Of a stretch of DNA of 64,000 nucleotides, positions 33,579 to 42,397 are shown one piece after another (the stretch's first letter is position 1; each line of letters begins with the position of its first letter). The stretch spans positions 779,501 through 843,500 of the forward strand of contig NZ_CANMPJ010000001.1 of the NCBI RefSeq assembly GCF_947499705.1, given 5' to 3'. Source of the DNA: an uncultured Erythrobacter sp. (lineage in GTDB: Bacteria; Pseudomonadota; Alphaproteobacteria; Sphingomonadales; Sphingomonadaceae). The position numbers and the translations under genes are program-made. The notes below the pieces were generated by a model, which was not told where the DNA came from, searched no databases, and saw nothing but the letters and a program-made list of their open reading frames with translations.

Positions 33579-35978
33579 ATGACACAGCACTTTCCTCTCC
33601 TTCCCCTGCGCGACATCGTCGTATTCCCCGGCATGGTCGTGCCGCTGTTCGTCGGGCGCGACAAATCTGTTGCGGCGCTCGAAGCGGCCATGGAGGCCAG
33701 CAAGGATATCTTCCTGCTCGCTCAGCTGGATCCGGGTTGCGACGATCCCGAAGGCGACGACTTGTATGATGTCGGCGTGGTCGCTCAGGTGCTCCAACTG
33801 TTGAAGCTGCCCGATGGCACTGTGCGGGTTCTGGTCGAAGGCACGCACCGTGCAAAGATCGCTTCGCTCCGCGCGCAAGACGATTACGTGCTCGCTGAGG
33901 TTGAACTGCAGGAACCAGAAACCGTTGCTGGAAGCGAAGTCACTGCGCTGATGCGGCAGGTGATCGAGCAGTTTGGCGAATACACCAAGCTCAACAAGAA
34001 ACTCGGCGAAGACGCCAATATCGACCTCAGCGATGTTGATGATGCCGGTATGCTCGGAGACACGATTGCAGCAGCGTTGAATGCCAAGGTCTCCGACAAA
34101 CAAGCATTGCTGACCGAAGCCAGCCCGTTGAAGCGACTCGAACTTGTCATGGCCTTTATGGAAGGCGAGCTTTCAGTGCTTCAGGTCGAGCGCAAGATCC
34201 GCGGCCGCGTAAAGCGCCAAATGGAGAAGACCCAGCGCGAATATTACCTCAACGAGCAGATGAAGGCGATCCAGAGCGAGTTGGGCGGCGGCGATGGAGA
34301 GGAAGGCGACGAACTCGCCGAACTGACCGAAAAGATCGAGAAGACCAAGCTTTCCAAGGAAGCAAACACCAAAGCCAAGGCCGAGCTTAAGAAGCTCAAA
34401 GGCATGCAGCCTATGAGCGCAGAGGCGACTGTAGTCCGCAACTATCTCGATGTGTTGCTGGGCCTGCCATGGGGCAAAAAGTCACGCGTCAAGAAAGACA
34501 TTGCGAAGGCACAAGAAGTGCTGGACGCCGATCACTATGGCCTCGAAAAGGTCAAGGATCGGATCATCGAATACCTTGCGGTGCAGGCGCGGACCAACAA
34601 GCTGAAGGGGCCGATCCTGTGCCTCGTCGGCCCTCCCGGCGTGGGTAAGACTTCGCTTGGCAAGTCGATTGCCAAGGCGACAGGTCGCGAGTTTGTGCGC
34701 CAGTCGCTCGGCGGCGTTCGTGACGAAGCTGAAATTCGCGGGCACCGCCGGACCTATATTGGTTCGATGCCGGGCAAGATTGTCGCTAATCTCAAAAAGG
34801 CCGGGACCAGCAATCCGCTGTTCCTGCTCGATGAGATCGATAAGCTTGGTCAGGATTTCCGCGGCGATCCGGCCTCGGCGCTGCTCGAAGTGTTGGACCC
34901 GGAGCAGAACAACAAGTTCCAGGATCACTATCTCGAACTCGATCTGGACCTCAGTGACATCATGTTCGTGACCACCGCGAACAGCCTCGACCTGCCGCAA
35001 CCGCTGCTTGATCGGATGGAGATCATCCGGCTGGAAGGCTACACCGAGGACGAGAAGGTCGAGATTGCACAACGTCACCTGCTCGCCAAACAGGTAGAGC
35101 AGCACGGGCTTAAGCCGGAAGAATTCGAGCTGACCGAGGAGGGTCTGCGCGACCTGATCCGCTACTACACTCGCGAAGCGGGCGTGCGGACACTGGAGCG
35201 CGAGATTGCTCGACTGTGCCGCAAGAGCCTGCGCAAGATCCTTGAGAAAGAGGCGACCAGTCTTACGATCACACCAGAGAACCTTGGCGAGTTCGCCGGG
35301 GTGCGCAAATTCAAGCACGGCATGTCCGAAGACGAAGCGCAGATTGGCACCGTGACCGGGCTCGCCTGGACTTCGGTCGGCGGTGAGTTGCTGACCATCG
35401 AAAGCGTCACCACCCCTGGCAAGGGCGAGATCAAGACCACCGGTAAGTTGGGTGAAGTGATGAACGAAAGCGTCGCTGCGGCGTTCAGCTTCGTCAAATC
35501 GCGCGCGCCTGCCTACGGGATCAAGCCGTCGCTGTTCCAACGCAAGAATGTCCATATCCACTTGCCCGAAGGCGCTGTGCCTAAAGACGGACCGAGCGCT
35601 GGTGTTGGCATGGTGACCTCGATCGTTTCAACCCTGTCGGGGACCACGGTGCGTCCCGACGTGGCGATGACCGGAGAGGTCACTTTGCGTGGGCGAGTGC
35701 TGGCGATCGGCGGTCTCAAAGAAAAGCTTCTCGCGGCGCTTCGCGGCGGGATCAAAACAGTTTTGATCCCTGAAGAGAACGTCAAAGACCTTGCTGAGAT
35801 ACCTGACAATGTGAAGGAAGGCCTCGAGATCAAGCCGGTCAGTCATGTCGATCAGGTGCTCGAATACGCTTTGACCGAACTGCCGGTTCCGATCGAGTGG
35901 TCGGAGGCCGACGATCTGGCAAGCCAGCCTGGCGCGCAGGCAGCCGCTTCGGGATCGGACGTGCCAACCGCGCACTGA
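33579..35978 (+). CDS. lon: ATP-dependent protease Lon
   Basis: Cytosolic AAA+ serine protease that degrades misfolded and regulatory proteins. The 799-residue protein has the LON N-domain (FPLLPLRDIVVFPGMVVPLF), Walker A GPPGVGKTSLGKSIA, Walker B NPLFLLDEIDKLG, and the protease domain with PKDGPSAGVGMV (catalytic Ser) and GGLKEKLLAALRGG (catalytic Lys). ATG 33579 gives the family N-terminus; the frame upstream is open but shows no homology. Heat-shock control is likely, not visible. Confidence 0.97.
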   Translation: MTQHFPLLPLRDIVVFPGMVVPLFVGRDKSVAALEAAMEASKDIFLLAQLDPGCDDPEGDDLYDVGVVAQVLQLLKLPDGTVRVLVEGTHRAKIASLRAQDDYVLAEVELQEPETVAGSEVTALMRQVIEQFGEYTKLNKKLGEDANIDLSDVDDAGMLGDTIAAALNAKVSDKQALLTEASPLKRLELVMAFMEGELSVLQVERKIRGRVKRQMEKTQREYYLNEQMKAIQSELGGGDGEEGDELAELTEKIEKTKLSKEANTKAKAELKKLKGMQPMSAEATVVRNYLDVLLGLPWGKKSRVKKDIAKAQEVLDADHYGLEKVKDRIIEYLAVQARTNKLKGPILCLVGPPGVGKTSLGKSIAKATGREFVRQSLGGVRDEAEIRGHRRTYIGSMPGKIVANLKKAGTSNPLFLLDEIDKLGQDFRGDPASALLEVLDPEQNNKFQDHYLELDLDLSDIMFVTTANSLDLPQPLLDRMEIIRLEGYTEDEKVEIAQRHLLAKQVEQHGLKPEEFELTEEGLRDLIRYYTREAGVRTLEREIARLCRKSLRKILEKEATSLTITPENLGEFAGVRKFKHGMSEDEAQIGTVTGLAWTSVGGELLTIESVTTPGKGEIKTTGKLGEVMNESVAAAFSFVKSRAPAYGIKPSLFQRKNVHIHLPEGAVPKDGPSAGVGMVTSIVSTLSGTTVRPDVAMTGEVTLRGRVLAIGGLKEKLLAALRGGIKTVLIPEENVKDLAEIPDNVKEGLEIKPVSHVDQVLEYALTELPVPIEWSEADDLASQPGAQAAASGSDVPTAH

Positions 35979-36128
35979 TCGGTTATGCCTCTTGTCCGTG
36001 CTGCGAATCGCGGCGCAATCCAACGATAATCCGGGCGGTTTTGTCTGGCAGATCGGACAGGCAGGCATCAACTCGTCGCAATTGCTCGCTGTTCGATCAA
36101 AAACGGCACTTTTCCGGGCTTTTTATCT

Positions 36129-36157
36129 TTGACAGCCCTTCGAAAAACGTCTCAATT
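36129..36157 (+). promoter_or_regulatory. hupB: Possible hupB promoter
   Basis: TTGACA at 36129-36134 is followed after 17 bp by TCAATT at 36152-36157, a weak -10. The -35 is perfect, and hupB starts 66 bp downstream of the -10. No terminator for lon is evident in the 244 bp gap. Confidence 0.35.
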
Positions 36158-36222
36158 TGCGTGCTTTCGGAGAGGCGATTCACCGTAACCGAGTTTTCAG
36201 AGAGAATTAGGGGGTTCCCACG

Positions 36223-36495
36223 ATGAACAAAAATGATCTGATCGGCGAAGTAGCCGCTTCCACTGGCCTATCGAAGAATGACGCATCGAGCGCTGTCGAA
36301 GGAGTTTTCGACGCGATTACCAAGGCATTGTCGGGGGGCGATGAAGTACGCTTGGTTGGATTTGGAACTTTTTCGGTAGCAAAGCGCAAGGCGTCTACCG
36401 GACGCAACCCGCGTACGGGTGAGCCGATGACGATCAAGGCATCGAACCAGCCCAAGTTTAAAGCGGGCAAGGGTCTGAAAGACGCCGTCAACTAA
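36223..36495 (+). CDS. hupB: DNA-binding protein HU
   Basis: The 90-residue histone-like protein bends DNA and compacts the nucleoid. It shows MNKNDLIGEVAASTGLSKND at the N-terminus, the VRLVGFGTFSVAKRKAS body and the DNA-binding arm GRNPRTGEPMTIKAS. Length and arm fit HU rather than IHF. AGGGGG lies before the ATG. hup after lon is a common order in proteobacteria. A terminator follows at 36538. Confidence 0.96.
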   Translation: MNKNDLIGEVAASTGLSKNDASSAVEGVFDAITKALSGGDEVRLVGFGTFSVAKRKASTGRNPRTGEPMTIKASNQPKFKAGKGLKDAVN

Positions 36496-36537
36496 CACCG
36501 AAGGATTCCGGCGCACCGCCTCGCGCTGACCTTTTTC

Positions 36538-36571
36538 GACCCCGTCGAACCTCGGTTCGGCGGGGTCTTTC
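36538..36571 (+). terminator. Rho-independent terminator after hupB
   Basis: GACCCCGTCGAACC at 36538-36551 pairs with GGTTCGGCGGGGTC at 36554-36567 (one G-T pair), followed by TTTCT. Confidence 0.85.
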
Positions 36572-36600
36572 TATGGACAGAACGAAATCCGCCTCGCTGG

Positions 36601-37476
36601 TTAGCGAGACATGTCGATTAGAGCTGTGGGAGCCGCTTGCGTGCGCGGCGAGATTTCCCAGCTCAACGTCTCACCGGACGCGGTCGTCTGTGAGCCCTCA
36701 TCGGTGTTGTTGGCGCGGATCGTTCCGCTCGTCGTGATGGTGAAGGTGCCTTCGATGGTCGGGATATTGGGCATCTCATCATTTCCGCCAGCTGCCGGAT
36801 CGCCCATCCCGGCCAGTCCAGCCATACCCGGCATGCCGCCCATCATCGCTCCCATTGGACCGCCGTTCTGCGCCGCGAATCCCGGAGCGTTGACGCGCAC
36901 GACATCGCCATCGCGCATGATCATTTGAACGAAGGGGTTGGTCGTCGGAAACCCTTCGATCAATGGGAACATGAAATCATGGGTGAGATTGCCGGTGATC
37001 GAGTAGCTGACATCGAACACCCCGTCGCCCTTGTCTTCGACCCGGTTCCAGCCTTTCTGCCTCTGGAGGAGTTCGATCAAATCTGCTGAAGCCTCAGGAT
37101 CGGTCGGATTGATTCCACCCATGATGGCGGCCATCTGCTCGGCTTCTCGCTTTTGCTTTTCAGCGCGAGCCGCTTCACCGGCGTCCCAATCGGCCCGCTG
37201 TTGAGCCTGTTCTTCGGCGGTGCACTCGCGTTCCTCATACGTCTCGTCATCCCAACAATTGGCTTCGAATGTCGGGCTGGAAGCTCCCATCGCAGCGAGG
37301 TCTGCCATGGCCAGGAAGAAGATCTCCCCTTCATAGGTAAAGGTGAACTGGTTGCCTTCCGTCAGTTGCAGTTCGGATGTGAACTTTCCGGGGGTGATAA
37401 AGCAACCGGAGAGCAACAAAGAGAAGCTCGCCAATATTGCGGCGGCCTTCAGACGGATCGGTGAATGGGCGGTCAT
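36601..37476 (-). CDS. Lipoprotein of unknown function
   Basis: The 291-residue protein has a lipoprotein signal (AAAILASFSLLLSGCF; lipobox LLSGC). The mature part has a helical Glu/Arg-rich section (EEQAQQRADWDAGEAARAEK), a strand-rich section, a Gly/Met-rich loop (GGPMGAMMGGMPGMAGLAG) and a C-terminal EGTFTITTSGTIRANNTDEG region. The family appears in Sphingomonadales without known role. Its own start is ATG 37476; it follows rlmB on the same strand by 48 bp. Confidence 0.75.
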   Translation of the reverse strand: MTAHSPIRLKAAAILASFSLLLSGCFITPGKFTSELQLTEGNQFTFTYEGEIFFLAMADLAAMGASSPTFEANCWDDETYEERECTAEEQAQQRADWDAGEAARAEKQKREAEQMAAIMGGINPTDPEASADLIELLQRQKGWNRVEDKGDGVFDVSYSITGNLTHDFMFPLIEGFPTTNPFVQMIMRDGDVVRVNAPGFAAQNGGPMGAMMGGMPGMAGLAGMGDPAAGGNDEMPNIPTIEGTFTITTSGTIRANNTDEGSQTTASGETLSWEISPRTQAAPTALIDMSR

Positions 37477-37524
37477 GTTTGTATGCTCCCAGTATGCGGT
37501 TAAGCAAATGCCTAATGCGGGCGG

Positions 37525-38313
37525 TTAACGCGTTGCCACGGCATATAGCGCGATCGCGGCGGCATTCGAAACGTTGAGGCTTTCGATAGCTGACGAAATC
37601 GGCAGTTTGGCAAGCGCATCGCAATGCGCGGCGATGTTGTGCCGCATGCCTTCCCCTTCGGCTCCAAGTACCAAGGCCACCGGACCAGCCGGCAGCCCTG
37701 CGGCGAGCGTCTCTTCCGCCTCGCCCGCCAGTCCGATCCGCCAATAGCCCGCTTCGGCAAGCTCATCGAGTGCGCGGGCCAGATTGACGACGCGAACCCA
37801 TGGAACAGTCTCCAAGGCGCCGGAGGCTGATTTGGCAAGCACTCCGCCTTCAGGTGGGGCATGGCGGTCCTGCGTCAGGATACAGGCCGCACCGAATGCT
37901 GCCGCCGACCGCAGAATTGCCCCGACATTGTGCGGGTCCGTAACCTGATCGAGCACGACCACCGGGCGCGACGGATCGCCGGTTGCGACTTCATCCAGAA
38001 AAGTCCCATCGAGCGGCTCGCACTCAAGGACAAGCCCCTGATGTGGCGCATCCTTCGCCACCAATCGCGCAAGGTCGGTCACATCGGCATATTCCACCGG
38101 AAAGTCCGGCGGCAATTCGCCATCGAGAGTTTCGATTCCTTCGCGGGTCGCCCACAGCTTGCGATGCTGACGGTTGGGATTTTTCAGCGCCGCCTCGACC
38201 GGGTGACGGCCCCACAGACGCACATGGCCTGCGGTGCCTTTGCCCGAGCCGCGTCCGCCCTTCATCCGTCCCGCGCGGCCGCGAAGTGCGCGTTCTTTCT
38301 TGTTTTTGGCCAT
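37525..38313 (-). CDS. rlmB: TrmH/RlmB-family RNA 2'-O-methyltransferase
   Basis: The 262-residue SPOUT enzyme methylates a ribose in RNA, most likely guanosine of 23S rRNA. It has the substrate-binding N-domain (LWGRHPVEAALKNPNRQHRK), and SPOUT motifs VLDQVTDPHNVGAILRSAAA, LVLGAEGEGMRHN and LNVSNAAAIALYA. A basic Gly-rich leader (KKERALRGRAGRMKGGRGSG) is typical of alphaproteobacterial copies. ATG 38313 is chosen over an upstream frame that crosses the tRNA-Tyr promoter. It is divergent from tRNA-Tyr. Confidence 0.92.
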   Translation of the reverse strand: MAKNKKERALRGRAGRMKGGRGSGKGTAGHVRLWGRHPVEAALKNPNRQHRKLWATREGIETLDGELPPDFPVEYADVTDLARLVAKDAPHQGLVLECEPLDGTFLDEVATGDPSRPVVVLDQVTDPHNVGAILRSAAAFGAACILTQDRHAPPEGGVLAKSASGALETVPWVRVVNLARALDELAEAGYWRIGLAGEAEETLAAGLPAGPVALVLGAEGEGMRHNIAAHCDALAKLPISSAIESLNVSNAAAIALYAVATR

Positions 38314-38475
38314 GCCCTGTTCCGATGCAGTTCCCGATTGAGCAAGTTGATACGGTCCCCTGCCAGCCGCCCCATTGACAGGCAAGCGCCGCTTCGCCAA
38401 AGGGGCGCGTCTCGGCAGCGGGATCGCATGCGGTCTTGCACCCATTTCTGGACTTTTCTCCAGCAAGCCCTGTGT

Positions 38476-38561
38476 GGACAGGTGGCCGAGTGGTTAAAGG
38501 CAGCAGACTGTAAATCTGCCCGCGCAAGCGTACGCTGGTTCGAATCCAGCCCTGTCCACCA
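38476..38561 (+). tRNA. tRNA-Tyr (anticodon GTA)
   Basis: An 86-base cloverleaf with acceptor stem GGACAGG/CCTGTCC, D arm GGCCGAGTGGTTAAAGGC, anticodon loop CTGTAAA (anticodon GTA), a long variable arm (CGCGCAAGCGTACG region), T arm CTGGTTCGAATCCAG and encoded CCA. The long variable arm is proper for Tyr. It is the attachment site of the island: its last 57 bases recur at 54801. Confidence 0.97.
38505..38561 (+). repeat. attL: 57-base direct repeat in tRNA-Tyr
   Basis: It begins AGACTGTAAATCTGCCCGCG and ends CCCTGTCCACCA. It is identical to 54801-54857; the bases just outside differ on both sides (C against T before, A against C after). Confidence 0.95.
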
Positions 38562-38584
38562 ACAACCTGATTTTTAACAAGAAA

Positions 38585-39814
38585 CTAGGGTTTCAACGGA
38601 ATGATCTTGCGGCTTTTTCCGGTGCCGGAGATGAGGTCTGTGTGTAATTCTGGTGTAAGCGTGTCCAGAAAACCGGTGTCGATTGCAGCTATCGAGTCGT
38701 CGATATGCTCGTCACTCAAATGAACGTATCGCATCACCATGGCGATAGTCTTATGCCCGCTGATTTTCTGGATCGTCGGAATGTCCACGCCAGCTTGAAC
38801 CAGCCGAGTAATGCCAGTGTGACGCATAACGTGCGGAGTCACTTTGCGTGGGTCTAGCCCTGCTCGAATGACGGCCCTTTCGAATTGCCGCCCCATATCC
38901 CGACGATATGGCGTCTTGCCTCCTGATCTCGATGCAGGGAACAACCATTCGCTGCTGTGTTGGTTGTCGATACGTTTGAGCGCTTGCGCCAAGCTGGCGG
39001 TTATCGGTTGAACGCGCTGGCCTGCCTTCGCTCGCTCGATGTAAATACGGCGTTCGGGCAGGTCTATATCTTCGCGTTTGATGCGTAGAATCTCGCTGTG
39101 CCGCATGGCCGTATTGAGGCCGATAGCGACGAAAAGCCAAGTGCGCGGGTCTTGGTCGGCGACTGCGCCCTTATATAATGCCTCCGCTTGCTCGGGGCTA
39201 AGGATCACGATTTTCTTGCGCGGCTCCGCGTCCTTTTCGATTTCGGGGCGCTCGTCGTCCTTAATCCACTTCCATTTCACGATTTGGCTCATCATGTGGC
39301 TTAGCGTGGATAACTCGCGGTTGACCGTCGCCGGCTTCGCACCTTCGTCCAGGCGGTGGCGCTTATAGTGTTTCACAAGGAAGTCGCTCACCTTGTCGGC
39401 ACGATGCTTTCCGAAGAACGGGACAAGGTATTGGTCGACATGGCGGCGCTTGTTGGGAAGATCTGCATATCCCTTTTGCCCCTCACCAATTGTGTCTTCA
39501 AGGCGGGACATGTAATCGTCGGCGGCTTCGCCGAATGTGCGGTGCACCTTGCGCCCGGACGGCAAGTCCAGGCGTCCTTCTCTGGCTTTGGTCCTGAAAG
39601 CCTCGATTGCACGCTCGGCTTGCTCGCGAGTGGTGCCCTCGCTCTCTCTGCCGATCACACGATGGATGCGCTGGCCGTCCACCATGATGTTTACGCTATA
39701 GCGAACGTCGCCCGATGCCAGCCGCTCGGCCCTGATGCCGTGCTCATTGATGTTGTCGCCCTTTGCCAGTGCCCGGATTGCGGGGCGGGTGAGGCGTTGG
39801 AATTTAAGCGGCAT
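38585..39814 (-). CDS. Tyrosine-type integrase
   Basis: The 409-residue recombinase has an N-terminal arm/core-binding domain (FGEAADDYMSRLEDTIGEGQ, VDQYLVPFFGKHRADKVSDF) and a catalytic domain with Arg in GLNTAMRHSEILRIK, HVMRHTGITRL (His-x-x-Arg), SGHKTIAMVMRYVHLS (His and nucleophile Tyr). All catalytic residues are present, so it should be active. ATG 39814 (MPLKFQRLTRPA) fits the family; it overlaps the RHH gene by 11 bp. It ends 24 bp from attL. It inserts and, with a directionality factor such as the AlpA-like protein, excises the island. Confidence 0.95.
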   Translation of the reverse strand: MPLKFQRLTRPAIRALAKGDNINEHGIRAERLASGDVRYSVNIMVDGQRIHRVIGRESEGTTREQAERAIEAFRTKAREGRLDLPSGRKVHRTFGEAADDYMSRLEDTIGEGQKGYADLPNKRRHVDQYLVPFFGKHRADKVSDFLVKHYKRHRLDEGAKPATVNRELSTLSHMMSQIVKWKWIKDDERPEIEKDAEPRKKIVILSPEQAEALYKGAVADQDPRTWLFVAIGLNTAMRHSEILRIKREDIDLPERRIYIERAKAGQRVQPITASLAQALKRIDNQHSSEWLFPASRSGGKTPYRRDMGRQFERAVIRAGLDPRKVTPHVMRHTGITRLVQAGVDIPTIQKISGHKTIAMVMRYVHLSDEHIDDSIAAIDTGFLDTLTPELHTDLISGTGKSRKIIPLKP

Positions 39815-40601
39815 TCTTGGCCCCCTCATAGTAGCTGGCCAAAAGGCGCTTGGCTTCGTCTTCGGCCTGCTGTTCCGGCTTGCCAGTTTCACCAAACCGG
39901 TCGAACGCCTGCACATATTGTTCGTACAACGGGCTAAGGCTTTCGAAGACAGCTTTAGCCGCCTTCTTTTCATCGTTGGAAACGGGCACGCCGTCTCTTT
40001 CGAGTTCCCAAGTTTCTGGATCGGCATCGATTTCCAGAAAAGTTATGTAGTCGAGATTGGAAAGCATCATCGCCGTGCCGTGCCATCGTTCGCGCTCATC
40101 ATCGGTACGAGGCCGGAAATTTCCTTGCCGATCAATGGGGGGGAGGCCGGGCCAAAATTCCTCATCAGGCTTTGCCTCGATTGCGCCGATGTCGAGCAAG
40201 TAACCCGCCTTTCGCTCGGCTGATGCTCTGATGTCCTCGATGTTTTTCATAGACGCTCGGTGTTCGTCATAATTGAGGGGGCGCGTGCAGGACCGAATCA
40301 GCCTTCTAGCGATTGCTGCCGCCGCAAGGCATGTGGCCCGGTCCTCGGTCCATCGCTTTCCAGATTTCAGCTCCAGGCGGGATAATTCGAAACCGAGTGC
40401 GAGAAGCGCTGGCTTCATGTGCGCAGTGATTTCATTGTCCTGATTTAGTGATCCTTCCAATCGGGATATTACCTCGGCATTCATAGAGCGTGCTTCACGA
40501 TCTGCAGACTCACCTAGCTTTGAACGCAAGTCGCTCCTGATGCGCAACTTCAATTGCACAAGCTCAGCACCTTCGTTCGCTTCATCCTGTTTGTCAGTCA
40601 T
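39804..40601 (-). CDS. Arc-type ribbon-helix-helix regulator with large C-terminal part
   Basis: The 265-residue protein has an N-terminal ribbon-helix-helix (about residues 13-45: LVQLKLRIRSDLRSKLGESA, REARSMNAEVISRLE) and a helical C-terminal part of unknown family. AAGGACG precedes ATG 40601. Palindromic ACCAAATATGGT sites lie just upstream, as expected for an autoregulator. It is coupled to the integrase gene, so it may set when the island moves. Confidence 0.82.
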   Translation of the reverse strand: MTDKQDEANEGAELVQLKLRIRSDLRSKLGESADREARSMNAEVISRLEGSLNQDNEITAHMKPALLALGFELSRLELKSGKRWTEDRATCLAAAAIARRLIRSCTRPLNYDEHRASMKNIEDIRASAERKAGYLLDIGAIEAKPDEEFWPGLPPIDRQGNFRPRTDDERERWHGTAMMLSNLDYITFLEIDADPETWELERDGVPVSNDEKKAAKAVFESLSPLYEQYVQAFDRFGETGKPEQQAEDEAKRLLASYYEGAKNAA

Positions 40602-40669
40602 CTTATCGTCCTTCCGGGAATGTGCGGGAACACTAGGGGTGCAGATTTGATCCGTCAATCCATTTTGGC

Positions 40670-40710
40670 ACCAAATATGGTCCTTGAAATATTGCAGTAC
40701 CAAATATGGT
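40670..40710. promoter_or_regulatory. Two ACCAAATATGGT operator candidates
   Basis: The 12-mer ACCAAATATGGT is found at 40670-40681 and 40699-40710, 29 bp apart start to start (close to 2.8 helical turns). Each has the palindromic arms ACCA/TGGT. They lie between the divergent RHH and AlpA-like genes, so one regulator could control both the integrase side and the replication side. Confidence 0.65.
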
Positions 40711-40752
40711 TCGTTAGAGTGTGGGCATCATTAACAGGCCAAGGGATAAGGC

Positions 40753-40956
40753 ATGCTTGATTCTACCCCCGATGGACGTGTGACCCGCAAGGAAGCCGCC
40801 CGGTATCTCGGTTTTCAACCCAAGACGCTGGCAAACTGGCACCGCCTCGGCATTGGGCCTCAGTCTGTGATGATTGGCGGCCGTCGCTTCTATCAAGTCG
40901 CTGAGTTGCACGCTTACGCCTCTGGCGAAAAGCAAGTGCGTTCGGAGGCAGCGTGA
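40753..40956 (+). CDS. AlpA/excisionase-like HTH protein
   Basis: The 67-residue protein is a winged HTH of the MerR/AlpA type: VTRKEAARYLGFQPKTLANW, HRLGIGPQSVMIGGRRFYQV. Such proteins act as excisionase or switch on island integrase genes. AAGGGATAAGGC lies before the ATG. It is the first gene of the rightward module. Confidence 0.88.
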   Translation: MLDSTPDGRVTRKEAARYLGFQPKTLANWHRLGIGPQSVMIGGRRFYQVAELHAYASGEKQVRSEAA

Positions 40957-40959
40957 GCC

Positions 40960-41214
40960 GTGCTGCGTTACATCGGGGTTGGTTTCCGAAAACACCGAAG
41001 CCGCCGCTCTCCGGCTTTTGGAGAGCGGCCGCACCATGAATATCCAGTTGGCTGTGGGCGGGTCTTTTCTGACAAATACCATTGGAGATTGAACGCCCCC
41101 GCTGCTTCGGGTGTCCGACTCAACCAACATATGACGCTGCGGCCGTGGGTTATCACCATCGGTGCGGAGTATGTCATTGACGGCAAGCGTGCTCGCAGGG
41201 TGGCAGCAGTATGA
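40960..41214 (+). CDS. Short open frame, coupled to next gene (doubtful)
   Basis: An 84-residue frame from GTG 40960. Only its last 28 residues (MTLRPWVITIGAEYVIDGKR, from ATG 41131) look protein-like. The stop overlaps the next ATG by 4 bp, like the other genes of this module, which is the reason it is kept. No family recognised. Confidence 0.35.
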   Translation: MLRYIGVGFRKHRSRRSPAFGERPHHEYPVGCGRVFSDKYHWRLNAPAASGVRLNQHMTLRPWVITIGAEYVIDGKRARRVAAV

Positions 41215-41468
41215 ACGCGGTCCTCACTCCTATCGCTGTCAGTCTGAACTTCACCCGTGTTGCATTCGCTCAATTGTCCTCTGGACGATGGGTCGCGGTG
41301 ATTTGGTCAAAGGCGGATGGCTCGCCTCCGCTTGGCGGCGAGGGCGGCGAGGGCGGCGGGGCGATCATTGCCAGCTTTGGCTCGCACCAACGCGATGGAG
41401 CGATTGCCCACGCTCCTGGGCAACTTAGCCAGTTTTCACCCTGTCGATTGAGGAGGGTGGACCTATGA
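41211..41468 (+). CDS. Small coupled protein of unknown function
   Basis: An 85-residue frame, MNAVLTPIAVSLNFTRVAFA at the N-terminus and a Gly-rich middle (GGEGGEGGGA). It overlaps both neighbours by 4 bp (ATGA), which suggests a real gene in a coupled series. The opposite strand is also open here, so it is uncertain. No family. Confidence 0.5.
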   Translation: MNAVLTPIAVSLNFTRVAFAQLSSGRWVAVIWSKADGSPPLGGEGGEGGGAIIASFGSHQRDGAIAHAPGQLSQFSPCRLRRVDL

Positions 41469-42397
41469 GCTTCATGGAATCCCGTACCCTCCCACGGCTC
41501 GATCTCGACGCTATCAGGCGCGACAATCCCCTGCCAGACGTTGCCGGGGCGGTTGTCGAGCTCAAGCCAGCCGGTCGCGAATGGAAAGCACGTTGTCCGT
41601 TTCATAGCGAGCGTACACCTAGCTTCACCATATTTTCGGGTGGGCAACGCTTCCACTGCTTCGGGTGCGGTGCTTCCGGCGACGTGCTCGATTTCGTCCA
41701 GGCGCTTCATGGTGTCGGCCTCCGCGATGCAGCTGCAATGCTTGGCGCGGACACCCTGCCTAGAGTCTCGCTGCCTTCTGCACCGCCCGCTCCCGACAAG
41801 TCGAAGATAATTGCCGAGGCTCGAGAGATTTGGGAGGCATCCGAACCCGCGCGCAGGACGCTTGCAGAAACCTATCTGCGCTCGCGTGCCATAACCTGCG
41901 CCATACCGGACTCGATACGCTATCGGGCGTTGCCATATCGAGCCGGTGGACGAGAGCATCCGTGCCTGATTGCCGCGATAACAGGCATTGATGGCAGGCT
42001 AGGCGGAATCCAACGGACATTTCTTGCACCGGATGGTGCAGGCAAAGCGGATGTGCCGAAGCCCAAGCTGTGCTTGGGGCAGGTGTCGGGCGGTGCGATC
42101 CGCCTAGGTACGGTCGCGCGCAACCTAATTGTCTGCGCCGGTGTCGAGGATGGCTTGTCGCTACAACAAGAGCTTTGTCAGCCCGTGTGGGCCGTTCCCG
42201 GCGATACCAACCTGCTACGGCTAGTCCTGCCACCCACGGTTCGGACTGTCGCCATTGGCGGAGACAATGACAGGTCTGGCCGCGACAACACCCTGAAAGC
42301 CGCCGAAGCGTTTTCCGCAACCGGAATAGCTGCGCGCCGGTTCTTCCCGGTGTCCGCCCATGACTTCAACGAAGAATTACAGGAGGTCTCAAGATGA
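41465..42397 (+). CDS. Primase with CHC2 zinc finger and Toprim domain
   Basis: The 310-residue protein has a CHC2-type zinc finger (about residues 40-75: ARCPFHSERTPSF, HCFGCGASGDVLDFV) and a C-terminal Toprim domain (about 210-300: IVCAGVEDGLSL with acidic Glu, and AIGGDNDRSGRDN). It lacks the middle DnaG fold, as in primases of plasmids and phage satellites. It probably primes replication of the excised island. It is coupled by 4 bp to genes on both sides. Confidence 0.9.
   Translation: MSFMESRTLPRLDLDAIRRDNPLPDVAGAVVELKPAGREWKARCPFHSERTPSFTIFSGGQRFHCFGCGASGDVLDFVQALHGVGLRDAAAMLGADTLPRVSLPSAPPAPDKSKIIAEAREIWEASEPARRTLAETYLRSRAITCAIPDSIRYRALPYRAGGREHPCLIAAITGIDGRLGGIQRTFLAPDGAGKADVPKPKLCLGQVSGGAIRLGTVARNLIVCAGVEDGLSLQQELCQPVWAVPGDTNLLRLVLPPTVRTVAIGGDNDRSGRDNTLKAAEAFSATGIAARRFFPVSAHDFNEELQEVSR

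Noticed and set aside
34482..35561. A 359-residue minus-strand frame
   Set aside because: It is opposite the lon ATPase and protease domains; no independent evidence.
38319..38333. GTTCCGATGCAGTTC, a third match to the SOS box, just upstream of rlmB
   Set aside because: A single match of this pattern is expected about twice in 64 kb by chance, the spacer is GC-rich, and rlmB is not a known SOS gene.
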